Shown: positions 1 to 10,102 of the stretch, in pieces
Position numbering within the stretch: the stretch's first letter is position 1
Layout of the letters: each line of letters starts with the position of its first letter
Origin: Leptodontidium sp. MPI-SDFR-AT-0119
Taxonomy: Eukaryota; Ascomycota; Leotiomycetes; Helotiales; Leptodontidiaceae
Direction: 5' to 3'
Assembly (NCBI GenBank): GCA_020726505.1
Contig: JAHLEZ010000034.1
Span: 186,001 to 250,000 of the forward strand
Length of the DNA: 64,000 bases
The notes under the pieces: generated by a model
What the model was told of the DNA's origin: nothing
The model's input: only the letters and a program-made list of their open reading frames with translations
Database searches by the model: none
Made by a program: the position numbers and the translations under genes

Positions 1-443
1 GCCTTTGAACTCCAATGAAAAGCTGAATCCCTCAATGCGGGTGACACGTAGGGCATGTCGGACTTTCGTCTAACCGCATCGCAGATTTTCACTTGTCATC
101 CTTCATCTCTCAGCTGAATTGAAAGCCTCCCTGCTGCCTAGATGGCTTTGTGGCGTTGGATTGGGTCCAGTAAGCCGCCTCGTCGCAGTGATACACCATA
201 ACATGATGCTTTCAGCTCCGAATATTTAGTATTCCTTATTTTTCGTACACTCCACTTTGAAATATGTAAAATTTAATACAGCCAGTACAGTAACGATGTT
301 CTGTAATACGTATAAAACCCTCATATCTCTTGTGGTATATACTACGTCTTGTACTACTATACACCGAGTGGGTGTTACGAGTAGCAAACCAGCCACCACA
401 ATAGTGGCGTACACTAAACGTAACACTGGCACTCAACGTCACA

Positions 444-521
444 CCGACTTATGTGCTGAGCATAGGGCTGATATGCTGGCATACCGACTTATGTGATGAG
501 CATACATAGGGCTGATATACC
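444..521. repeat. imperfect 40-bp tandem duplication (two units)
   Basis: Units 444-483 and 484-521 both read ccgacttatgtg, then a variable base, then gagcata, then agggctgatat. The second unit carries a small insertion (catacatagg against catagg). Only two copies are present. It lies about 200 bp upstream of the first gene; a regulatory role is possible but unsupported. Confidence 0.7.
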
Positions 522-568
522 AAATGCTTCCTCAACCCCTCAAGGAATCATTCTCCGATCAGCAAAAC

Positions 569-577
569 TATAAAAAG
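569..577 (+). promoter_or_regulatory. TATA-like box of the 713-1147 gene
   Basis: TATAAAAAG lies about 144 bp upstream of the ATG at 713, followed by a CA/CT-rich leader typical of fungal genes. It is the only good TATA match in the upstream region. Confidence 0.45.
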
Positions 578-712
578 AGCAAGACTGCCCAACAAAAAGA
601 GACTTCATTCTTCACCTCACTCACAAACTCGAGGAGTTGGCCACTTTTTCGGAAGAATTCCCAAGCGAAGCAACTTCATTTTTAAAATCAAACCAAGTTC
701 TTCTGCTCCATC

Positions 713-1147
713 ATGTCTATTAAACAAGCAGCCTGGACCCACGGTCTCGGCGTCGAGCTTGAGTCCAGGTCCTGGTCCGCCCTCCGCCAGGGCTTCTTCA
801 CCACCGTCCGTCCCTCGAACGAAGGCACCTTCGGCTGGGTGCACTTCGTGATCCCAACACCCGTCATCGTCGACGGTACACGTCTCAAGGCCGAATCGGC
901 AATGATCCGCTTCTCAACCGGCTCCACTGCCAAGATCACCAACTTCCACGTCTACGATGGCGAGGTCAAGATCGCGGAGTACAATGGCTTGTCTCTGGCC
1001 GGAAACTTGCAGTTTGTGAGAGAGGCGGTGCCGAATCACCATCAGGTCCTGTGGGGGACGGCTATCAGTCTGGGTGTTCAGTTTCAAGGAACCGGGCCGC
1101 AGGACTATGTGCAGTTCATTTCTGCAGGGATTGACTTCTATGCTTAG
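713..1147 (+). CDS. small intronless protein, DUF6623-like
   Basis: This is a 144-residue intronless frame starting at ATG 713, with a TATA-like box and pyrimidine-rich leader upstream. It has no signal peptide or membrane segment. The sequence opens with an AAWTHGLGVELES-type stretch, then has a GWVHFVIPTPVIVDG segment, a TNFHVYDGE segment and a C-terminal VQFISAGIDFYA. This pattern suggests a compact beta-rich domain that I associate, from memory and unverified, with the uncharacterised DUF6623 family, which is found mainly in bacteria. Codons are rich in C at third positions, unlike the AT-rich flanks, so the gene appears intact. No function is known. The lack of introns and the apparent bacterial relatives make horizontal acquisition possible. 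I am confident it is a real gene and less confident of the family name. Confidence 0.75.
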   Translation: MSIKQAAWTHGLGVELESRSWSALRQGFFTTVRPSNEGTFGWVHFVIPTPVIVDGTRLKAESAMIRFSTGSTAKITNFHVYDGEVKIAEYNGLSLAGNLQFVREAVPNHHQVLWGTAISLGVQFQGTGPQDYVQFISAGIDFYA

Positions 1148-1558
1148 ATGGAGCGTTAGGTTGGGGTAATCTCATTCGGGGGAAAGTTAATTCTGTCCTT
1201 ACCTCTCCTGTCTTCCTTCCTGAAGCCTCGTGGTGGAACTTTGTGGAAGTTGGAGGTTCAGCTTCTGTCGGAATTAAACGACTTTGCATATTGTCTCTTA
1301 CACATGCCCCTATGTGACGTAGATAAACGTTTCTGCTAGTTGTTAAGCTCGAGCCCTAAGATGAAGTAGTTATGAAGTTGTGACCTTTTAAACGAATCCG
1401 AGCGCGGAGAAACATTACAAACTAAAAATATCTAACTACAATTACAATTACACACTACTAATCATACCTTCCCTCTCACCATTCCTTCTGTCACGACCAT
1501 CTCAACCTAAACCACCCCTTCCACTCCCAAGTTTCCTCAATCTATTATTGCATCTCAT
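1148..1558. other. intergenic, no gene seen
   Basis: Probable 3' flank of the upstream gene followed by AT-rich DNA. I see nothing else in it. Confidence 0.4.
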
Positions 1559-1989
1559 CTACCTCAAAATTCCAACCAATTCTCCAGGCAACCCATCAAG
1601 TCCTCCGTTTTGTCCAAGACTGACTTTCAACATCCCCCTCTGAATCTTGAGAACCAGCAGAAACAGGTCCATTTCGTCGACTCCATTCTCTCCAGTATTA
1701 TATGAACCCGTGTTGTATTCCTTGTCGTTGCTTCCGTAACTTAGGTAACCCTGGTTCGCACTGTTGTAGCTAGGTGATGGCGCATAATTTGCTGGTTGAG
1801 ATGGGCTGTAGCTTGGAGGAGGGGATAGGAGAAAAGCTTGCTGGCTGATATGAAGGGGGTGGTGGAGGAGGGGACTTTTAGCTTGGTGGTTGTGCGTAGC
1901 TTGCTGGTTACCCATAGCTTGGTAGCAGTAGTGACGGTTGTGCATAACTCGGTGGCTGCGGTGAGGCATAACTTGGTAATTGAAACCAC
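1559..1989 (-). pseudogene. decayed Pro/Ser/Tyr-repeat protein gene
   Basis: On the minus strand this segment encodes a low-complexity protein built from PSYA/PPSY-like units. The repeat reads coherently only if the frame is changed once. In the N-terminal part the units run PQPPSYAQPS and PSYG, then meet TAA codons, then a PPPPPPSYQPAS run. The units resume in another frame as PPSYSPSQPANYAPSPSY. At the first stop a CAA of the repeat (Gln) has become TAA, a CpA-to-TpA change typical of RIP. No ATG-led full-length frame exists and the DNA beyond 1989 is AT-rich, so the gene looks RIP-damaged. Proteins rich in such repeats are often structural or RNA-binding, but no specific function can be assigned. 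Confidence 0.5.
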
Positions 1990-2536
1990 TGTCGAAGAAA
2001 AGTGAGTTTATAATAACTAAAGCAATAATAACGTTAAAAACTTATGCGTAAGTAACAAAGCTTACGATTAAGGCGATGAATTATAAGTCTATAATAGCTT
2101 ACGTTATAAAGAAAAAAGCTTGTGTAAAAAAACTATCGCCGAACTGAATAATAGTTTCATAACTATATACTCTTATTACTAATATCTTAGTATTAACGAT
2201 ATATATAATCGCACCGCCGATAACGTACAGGAGACCGCCGAGCGTGTACTGTACTAAGGCATATAGTAATTGTAAGTAAAGAGAATAGCGCTATTTCTAA
2301 TAATAGCGAAAATTATAAATATAATAAAGAGAAGGAGACATACGTTAGCTTCAAGAGCGGTATTATTATAGGTAAACTGAACGAAGATTAGGATTATTAT
2401 TATATAGATAAGGACGAAGATTTGCGGTTCCGCCTGCAGCGGCGGTTATAGCGAAGAGAATAAGCATAATCCTCGACTTAATAAACTTAACCGGGAAGAC
2501 GTGTCGGCTAGTAGTGGTGAAAGTAGTGTAAACTTG
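1990..2536. other. AT-rich, RIP-like degenerate DNA
   Basis: Strongly AT-rich, with TA-dense stretches and stops in all frames. It borders two decayed genes. No terminal repeats or protein remnant were recognised. Confidence 0.5.
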
Positions 2537-2692
2537 TTAAAGTCTCAAGAAAATAAAGAGGACGCCAAAACAGCAGAAGAGGCTGATAGTTTGTCCGGAA
2601 TTCCACTCATAGGTTATACAGCCGAAGGACACGGCTATAACACCGGAGAGGAAGGCTCCCATAGTTAGAATTCTGACGTAGTCTATCTCACG
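2537..2692 (-). pseudogene. remnant of an MFS drug transporter (DHA14-like)
   Basis: About 50 minus-strand codons read IDY, then a hydrophobic stretch, then an ITYEWNSGQTI motif and a second hydrophobic stretch ending FCCFGVLFIF. In fungal 14-TM MFS efflux pumps the loop between two consecutive helices carries a characteristic Y-x-W-N-S-x-T-I sequence, so this is probably a fragment from the middle of such a transporter. The rest of the gene (normally 500-600 residues) is missing on both sides. The upstream open frame to 2917 shows no resemblance to the family. Confidence 0.45.
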
Positions 2693-2699
2693 AGCGCGA

Positions 2700-3318
2700 T
2701 CCATCAAAGAGATTCCCGAGCGAGGATCTTTGTTAGGGAGCATGGAGAGGTAGATTAGAGCGTAGGCGGCGCAACTATTCCGCCACCAATTTATGAGAAT
2801 GATTGGTAATCTAACCCGTGACCTGCTCTGCAAACAAGGACGATTGTGACGTACGCTTGGACGAGAGGCACGGCAGCAAGACACGCAAAAAGCTCGTATT
2901 GGACTCAGTCTTCTCATCTTTAGGTGGTGAGAAGTCCGCGTTACGAGTTTATTACGGGGTTGGCAGGGTGAGCCTACTCAAACGAGAGGGAGGGGCTGAG
3001 CAACTTGGGGAAATTTGAAGCTTTTTCACGAAGCTTGAAAACACTTGTTATAATATTTAATTGGAGGAAATAACGAGTGTAACGTTCTCAAGGCGGAAGT
3101 GGATATAATCTTCGCCTAGAGAATTGTAATTGGCAGTTATTGGCTTAAGCTTAAAGGAGAGCTGAGAAGGAGCGAAATTCCTGTTCGCGATATCCCTCAA
3201 ATCTTCCTTCAACTCTCAACTCATCCAAGCACATCCACATCTAGGTGCCAAGCGGCACAAACAACAGATTGCTATCCGAACCACCTTTAACATCTGCAAA
3301 TACATGTTCTCGTGACCA
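2700..3318. other. no gene seen
   Basis: Short frames on both strands lack coding character. A small repeated motif (gaagcttttt / gaagcttgaaa) occurs near 3019-3040. Confidence 0.4.
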
Positions 3319-3790
3319 TTATCCTTTCCTTTCCCATGACGCCTGCCATTTCCCAAGGAAACACTTTGTTGCGTTTGCTGTGTCTCCGACTACCTCAGTA
3401 GTCTCCTTCGGCGGCTGTGGAGGTGAAAGTTTCTCTGTGATAGTTGGAGGATCGGCCAGGTATTTATCGAGCATCGGAGAGCCAACCTGTTTTTCGCGGC
3501 TTTCTTCATGTCAGCCAATGAATCTTTGAATACTAGGATGCGCTAATTGTTTGCAAGGTGCTTACCTGCCAGAACCGTGGCTGACGACCATGGAGGGATC
3601 GGATTTCGTAGACATTCTGATCCTTTGGACGCTCGGTGTGATAGTATGCCCAGTGCACTCTATCTCTTATAACTTGAATTATCGAAAACGTATTTGCAAG
3701 CACATCTACCAAGTTTTCGTAGTCGGAATCACACGGAGACTGAACGCAGTTCTTATAGCATTGCACCTCTCTCCAGACTCCTAGCGTTGA
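3319..3790 (-). CDS. 3' exons of an uncharacterised minus-strand gene
   Basis: Two exons join in phase. The upstream exon (3566 to about 3790) ends with the codons for RFWQ. It is followed by donor GTAAGC, branch-like GCTGAC and acceptor ACAG, giving a 79-nt intron (3487-3565). The last exon (3319-3486) encodes VGSPMLDKYLADPP and further residues to a TAA at 3319-3321. The phase match and consensus signals make this a likely real gene although no single frame is long. The 5' end is unresolved: there is no ATG in the upstream exon, and a further intron ending near 3790 (CTAG or CATAG after another GCTGAC) is likely. Its 5' part would then overlap the leader region of the plus-strand Clr5 gene. 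No domain is recognised. Confidence 0.4.
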
Positions 3791-4312
3791 CTATGGCGTC
3801 AGCAAGACATTTTGGGTGTTTTAGCATTAGCACAAAGGGGTATTACGGATTTTCCCCTGTGCAAATATCCCAGAACACAAGATGCTGTGAGTGAAGCATC
3901 ACCACTTCTGTGCCTTGTGTTCCCATTGGCTGCTGTGCGTCCCCCCTGGATGCGGAGGATTTGCACCAATAATGTTGGAAAACACAGTCGTGCCTTCCGT
4001 CGCACCTCACCGCCCACCACGTTGGTGCCCTATCTTCACTACGTCAGACACGAACACAACTTGAATGTTTCTATTCTTATTAACACACAAACTTCTCTAA
4101 CGAGTCCCCCTACCACCAATCAATCATATTGGTTGGCCTTCGAGGCGGTGCTCTTTAAACATCTAACAAAAATTCTGCCCTCAGCCTCGTCACTCACAGT
4201 GTACCATTTCTCCGAATCGCTTTACGTTTGGATCTTCGGCCTTCGAGAACTTAACACTTACGTCTATTCTCACTTTTTCTCCTCCCAGCCTTGGTTTTGC
4301 CACGTATCCGGG

Positions 4313-7300
4313 ATGCGTTTCAACACGGCAGACAGGATGCAGGCGGTACAGCAAGTAGTAGAAAGGCTAGATGCGCTGCCCCCGGCAGAGTTCCTACACG
4401 AACACTTGGAGCCGCCAGCCCAACCACAATTTGGCGAGTTCTACCATGCAGGAGGCATGGAATCTGAAAGCACTTACTCGACACAACCAGACGGGCCACA
4501 AAATATTCCTCAACGAGCTTCTATAGGTCGATCCGCTTCAATGGCTCAAACAGTGCGCAAGTCTCGAAAATACACCGAGCAGGAGTGGGAGTCACATAGG
4601 GAACTCGTTCGCAACCTCTACATCACTGAAGGACGCACCCTGCAGGACGTATGGTCTATTCTGCGGGAACGGGGGTTTGAAGCTACGTAACATCGCCCAC
4701 CCACTCCGTTAGATTAAGGCTGAGTTCTGAAAACAGTATGAAGCAACTGAAAGCAAGAATGAGAAGGTGGCAATTCCGAAAGAATGTCAACAGGTCTGAT
4801 ATGTCCTTCGTTATTGGAAAAGCAAAACAACGAGCAGCTGAACAAGGCAAAAAAACTATCTTCTATTGTCGAGGATTAAAGGTCTCAAGGGAGATGATCG
4901 AGAGGTACGCGAGAAAGGAGGTTCCACAAGAGCTCGATCCCGTTTTCTCAAGAGCAGGTATGCTTAATGATGTTAGAGAAACACAATCTTGGTAGCAGCT
5001 GACTTCGCACAAAGACACGCCTTCAGGCATTTTGTATTGTACACCACGAGCGTTTGAAGAGCAAAGCATTACCTCTCCCACTCCCTTCGGCGCAACTCCA
5101 GACCTTCAAGATGAAAGTAGGGGGCTCCCGCCTAGGTATGAAGAGATGGCGCAAATAGCAACAGTCTCAGCGCACGTCGACGGCGATGATGTCGATCGTG
5201 TTCTCAAACCTTCAACTTCAAATGTCTGCCCATCGCCTTCCTCAGGTGAAGATCCGAGCCTCGGTGACGACCTGCAAGAAAGAGATGGAATTCTTGTGAA
5301 AAGTGAGGTGCCTTTCACAGACTCTGGATACAAATCCGCCCCCAATCTAGACCACTCTCCAAACTTCCAGCCTGTCCTCGTGAAATCACCAGGCCCATTT
5401 AATACCGACGCTTCCGCAGCAGAAGGCTCCCGAGGCGATGACTACGCGAAAACTATATACTCGATTGGCAGCACAGTCGATCCAGGTTATGCTCGAAAGT
5501 ATATCATCGAACTATGCAACCATATTTATAGCAAGCTCCGCCAGTCTGTTGACGCCACAAACTGGAGTGCGCTCACAACGGTCCTTCCAGAGCTTATCAA
5601 GGCTTTCGCCATCAAGCTTTGTCACGATTCTCCTTCTCAAACTTCTCAAATGAGCCGTGAAATAATGTATTTCATTCATAAGCGACACAAGTAAGTCTGC
5701 ATATTTATAGAAAATGGCGATCTTTGAGACTTACTAGTACTGCTAGGCAAGTTGCTGCGCAACTCGAAGCGATGTTCAATCTCGACGATGAGAACGAGCC
5801 AGATCGCAATCGAGGGCATCTCGAAGATATGTCTGTTCTGGACAAGATGAACATGTGGAGTAGTAAAGCTGAACAAGACCATTCAGTCCCTCCCGACACT
5901 GAATTGTTCGAGGGCGTGCAGGACGACGACGAAGATCTGATCGACCAAAGCAAGTTATCTGCGTACCTCAAGATCATCCTCGACAGCACGGCCTACGAGT
6001 GGTTTCTCTGGAACGTTGCAACAGAGGCCATCATAAAATTAGAGACATCTCAACCGCGCATCCGACAACACATCCTGGATAAGCTTCCAACTGGAACGGT
6101 CAGCAAACGTCGGGCTCCGAACGTCTATGAAGTTATATTCGACCTTGAATGGCACCATACCATGGAAAAAAGACTTCAATATGAGGTCTCGGAGGAGTTG
6201 AAACGCCCATTTCAACCATTTGAATCATCGATTATCATAACAGGGTCTCCGCGCCAGGCGCAGGGGCTTAGCATTAAGCAATATCTTGCACAAACGTGGC
6301 CTATGACTGGGTTAAAACTCTTGGATGCACTTGGAAAGGCGACCACGAATCCCACTAAACATTGCTATGGTACGTCCAACTCCATGCGATCGGCAATTCT
6401 CTATATCATACTTATTCGCATACAGTAAATTTGCCGGGAAATGCCCAATTGGAGATAAGGATCCTTCCCTCTCACCTCGCCGTCACAGCGACCGGACCGG
6501 CCTACTCTGTCGCGGACTGTGGCGAGTTACTAGCTTGGATAGGATCAGCTCTTCTTAACGACACTCAAAATATCAGCCGTTACTGTTTACCCCTGATTAC
6601 GAGCTTTCGGATTGACGCTCCACCTTCGAGTTCGACATTGCTGAAGTACAAAGGCTGCTGCAGCTTCAACTTCGAGCTTACGCGGCTAGGAACTTGGAAC
6701 GAATCCTTGCCAGGAATACAGAATTTCAGTCGGGATCTACTTGAGGAAAATACTATCATCTTAGGATTTCCAATCCGTCGACGACCAGAGGGCTACCTAG
6801 GGCTTGAAGTCTCTTTTGGTACCCTCCTACTCTATTTGCAGGCGTCAAAGGCCGAGATTTTCGTCTTGGATGTTTTCATCAAGGGACCAAAAAGAGTACT
6901 GAAACTCATTAAACACACCGATGATATCTTCCTTTGGCAGCTTGACCATTCTTTAGCAGACTACTCTTCATGTTGCCAGGCAAAGTGTAGCGAGGCAATT
7001 GCTATCAAAGATTATAGTGCTCTTGGTTATCATGCTCTAGAGGCCGGTCGCCATATTCTCAACAAGTACGCTGATGATTCCGCTCCTATAGAAGGTGTGT
7101 ATCATGGAGCCTTAGCTTGAGGATCAAGTTTTTCTAATCGTGCGCGAACACAGATCCCTACAAACGCTCTGGCGAGCTCTTGGTTGACACTAAAACTAGG
7201 CAATTACGTTTCCTGGCTAAAACAAATCCAGCTGATGGCCTGAATTTCTCATCTCACTATCAAACTGCGGCACGAAGTTATCCCAAATCTCAGGATGATG

Positions 7301-8784
7301 GAACCGCTTCGAGATCGCCCAGCATTGGATCTGTTTATTCTGTGTTGGAGAATCTTCCTTTGAGTCCCCACGCTGAGAATCCAGAATACTCCGAGTTGCT
7401 ATCAGATGACCCGAACATGTTCTCTACGGATTCTCAATTTTCTCCAAGGACCGAATCTCGCGAATATTCGTTAGATTCAGACATGTTTTCAATATCTGAT
7501 TCTTTAGACGACATTGAGCTCCTGGGCTGCGAAGAGAAGGTGCACCCAATTCTCAACAACATATCTCATCAACTTCTTGCTGGCTTTCGAACTGCAACCG
7601 AATGTCAATTATCTCCTGGTGCGGGTGGGGCAGCCTCTCGTCCAGTCGCAAGTACAACTGAGTCTGCTCACACCGGAACTACTTCGGGGCCTAATCGTAA
7701 GAGAAACTTACAACAAGACGAGGAAGATGACACTGGCGAAGAAGAATCCCGTCGACGCCGTCCGAAGAAAATGAAATCAGACCAAGACGACGTGCTTGAG
7801 AAATCGTTCGCCTGCCCCTTCTTAAAGTGGGACCCGACAGCATACAGCAGATGCTGCGTGAAAAAGCTTAACAGCATTTCGTACGTCAAACAACATCTCC
7901 ACAGGAAACATACTCCTGAGCGTTACTGCCAGACTTGCCATTCAACTGACTTCCCGGATGACGACAGCTTACAAAGTCATATTAATATTGGAAAATGCAC
8001 TTGCCGAAGCCGCACTATGCTCGATGGCATCTCATATCAACAGCGCTTTAAGCTGTCCCGAAAATCCAAGCCGAAATCCAGTAAAGAGAACCAATGGTAC
8101 GCGATCTGGGATATTCTATTCCCGGGAGACCGACGACCCTGTTCGATTTATGTAGACACAGATCTAGCGCTAGAGATGCGCCAGTTTCGGGAATACTGCG
8201 AGAGGCATGGGCCAGCCATAATGAGGGAACAAATGGAGTCTGATCCAACTTGGCTGAGCTCTGGAAATAATACAGAACAGCGTCGGGCGTTTGACAGGCT
8301 AATCGCTTATGGCCTAAACGCCTTGTTCGACAATTGGGGTTCAAGAAACTCTTCGGCCTCAACTAGTCCAGAACGTCAAAAGAATGACAATCCAGAACAA
8401 TCACGATATGAAACTCCGACAAACTCGCTTGTGGACAGTGGTGTGGCAATGGGGGGTCAATCTTCTTTCACAGAGACCAGGTACGAAAGTAGTGAACTAC
8501 CTCTACCGTCTATAATCCCAGCAGTCGGCTCTGCTGCTTGTTCAGGGGCAGCCGAGACTCGAGCACGAGGTTCCTCGCCAGTGCAAGAAGCCCCAATAGC
8601 ACCAGACCCGACAAATATACAGAGCCTTCCATCTGCATCTCTGGACTTCACCGCGGGAGGTCAGGATTGGGAGACAGAATATCAGGGCAGTGGGCTTGAG
8701 GCGTCACCCCACGCTACGTTCGAGCACGACTTCAACTTCGGTGCATTTCTATCGCTTGAAGATATGTTAGGCCATATTCCTTAG
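4313..8784 (+). CDS. Clr5-domain protein with C-terminal zinc-finger-like region
   Basis: Six exons (4313-4686, 4737-4957, 5027-5690, 5747-6369, 6426-7094, 7154-8784) join with matching phases and give 1393 residues. Introns are 50-69 nt. The N-terminal half of exon 1 is followed by a Clr5 domain split by intron 1: YTEQEWESHRELVRNLYI runs into exon 2 with RMRRWQFRKN. A central helical region follows. Around residues 1030-1055 there is a basic, NLS-like stretch (NRKRN and SRRRRPKK). From about residue 1069 there is a Cys/His-rich region (FACPFLKWDP, CCVKKL, HLHRKH, YCQTCH, CTCR) seen in a family of uncharacterised fungal proteins. Clr5 is a DNA-binding-like domain first named in fission yeast heterochromatin work, so a nuclear role is likely. 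The model could conceal two adjacent genes, but every junction keeps frame. Confidence 0.7.
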
Positions 8785-9053
8785 CTAGGTCAACCTTACC
8801 TGAATGGTGGCCCGTTATAGAAGGTTGAGGGTATTTGTAATGACTGCAAAACCTTGTATTAGTTTCCGATCGCTCGTTATGACTCTATCTATCTTCCTTG
8901 CCTTTATCATACCCTCTCAAGCCGAGAATCAGCTAGCGAGCTAGTTAAAAGCACACGTGAAAAGAAAAAGAAATCAGATGAAATAGTGGGCATATTCGTG
9001 CTGATAGAATCGAAAGAGAGAGAAAAATAACCCCTTAAGCTTTCGCTTCTTAT
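8785..9053. other. intergenic, no gene seen
   Basis: This is the 3' flank of the Clr5 gene, leading into a transposon insertion. Confidence 0.4.
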
Positions 9054-9061
9054 TACGTGAC

Positions 9062-10094
9062 CAGCGTGAGCAAAATTAATCATATAAATCAATTAATATT
9101 TGATTAATTTGATTTGATTTGATTTGATTTTGATTAATTAATCTAGATTAATCTAGATTACTCTGATTAATGACTTTTTTCTTTAGATATTTATATATTA
9201 TATAAGAATAGATTAAATAAGCGAGTATTTTAATAAGATAAAACTACGGGGTTTTTTTTGTATTCGCATAAAATAAATTAGGTAATCACTACTACTAGCC
9301 CTTAGTAACATTTGTATAGATATTTATATTATAGTGAAAGCTAGTAATTGAATTATTAAATGTGTTTATTTTGTTCTTATAATGCTTTGAGCCGAACCTG
9401 GCCTTAGAAGGACCCTTTACGTCGCGGATTAGTTTATGTGGTCTAGGGTTTCGGATAGGCAGGAAAGAGACTAGCGATAATTACTTCGTTTCTTACCTAC
9501 GCCCTCGAGATATATTATCTTATATCTACTCTCATAAGCTCTCTGCCTAAACGACTAAGTATACGTGGTCATAAATGAAGCTCGAGCAACTATAGATAGC
9601 GAATAAGCGCACGGCTTATTCGAAATTGGCGACGGCTATCTCGTAATTGTCTTAGTCCCTGAGCCTATATTAAGATACGTTAGCTATTATTGGTTTCCTT
9701 GAAGTACTTAATAATATAAGTTACTTTTTATTTCTAATATATTCTTTAACTTATTAATATATTATTAAATACTTACTAGTATATATTTTTTATTTTTTTA
9801 TTAGCTAATATAATCAAGTGTTATAAAAAAAAGGCTTTAAAATCACATGGCTAAGCTACGTAAAGCTCGGTTAGGACTCGCCACCCTTATTTTTAGTATA
9901 CGCTAAACCTAACAAGGATAAGTCTTGGCACTTTATACCTAATTAGGATGCGGCTCTTATATTAATCAAATTAATCAATTAATAATCAATTAATCTGATT
10001 TGATTTGATTTGAATTTGATTAATCTAAATTTGACTTGATTTGATTTTGATTAATAGCCATTAATCAAATCAAATCAAATCATTTTACACACTG
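9062..10094. mobile_element. hAT-like DNA transposon, non-autonomous or degraded (1033 bp)
   Basis: The element is flanked by a perfect 8-bp target duplication TACGTGAC (9054-9061 and 10095-10102). Its ends are inverted and hAT-like: CAGCGTGAGCAAAAT on the left and, read inward from the right, CAGTGTGTAAAAT. Inside both ends are arrays of TTGATT/AATCAA repeats. No transposase was recognised in the AT-rich interior, so the copy is non-autonomous or RIP-eroded. 8-bp duplications with CAG-type ends are diagnostic of the hAT superfamily. Confidence 0.8.
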
Positions 10095-10102
10095 TACGTG
10101 AC

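Larger units (their letters stand above)
1..712. other. intergenic, with 5' region of the first gene
   Basis: No gene is supported here; the short open frames at 226-496 overlap on both strands and show no family resemblance. The stretch contains an imperfect tandem duplication at 444-521 and a TATA-like box at 569, both listed separately. Positions 600-700 look like a pyrimidine-rich fungal 5' leader. Confidence 0.5.

Noticed and set aside
3812..4312. Upstream extension of the Clr5 frame
   Set aside because: It is open by chance. It lacks coding character and overlaps the minus-strand gene's 5' region. ATG 4313 directly precedes a coherent protein.
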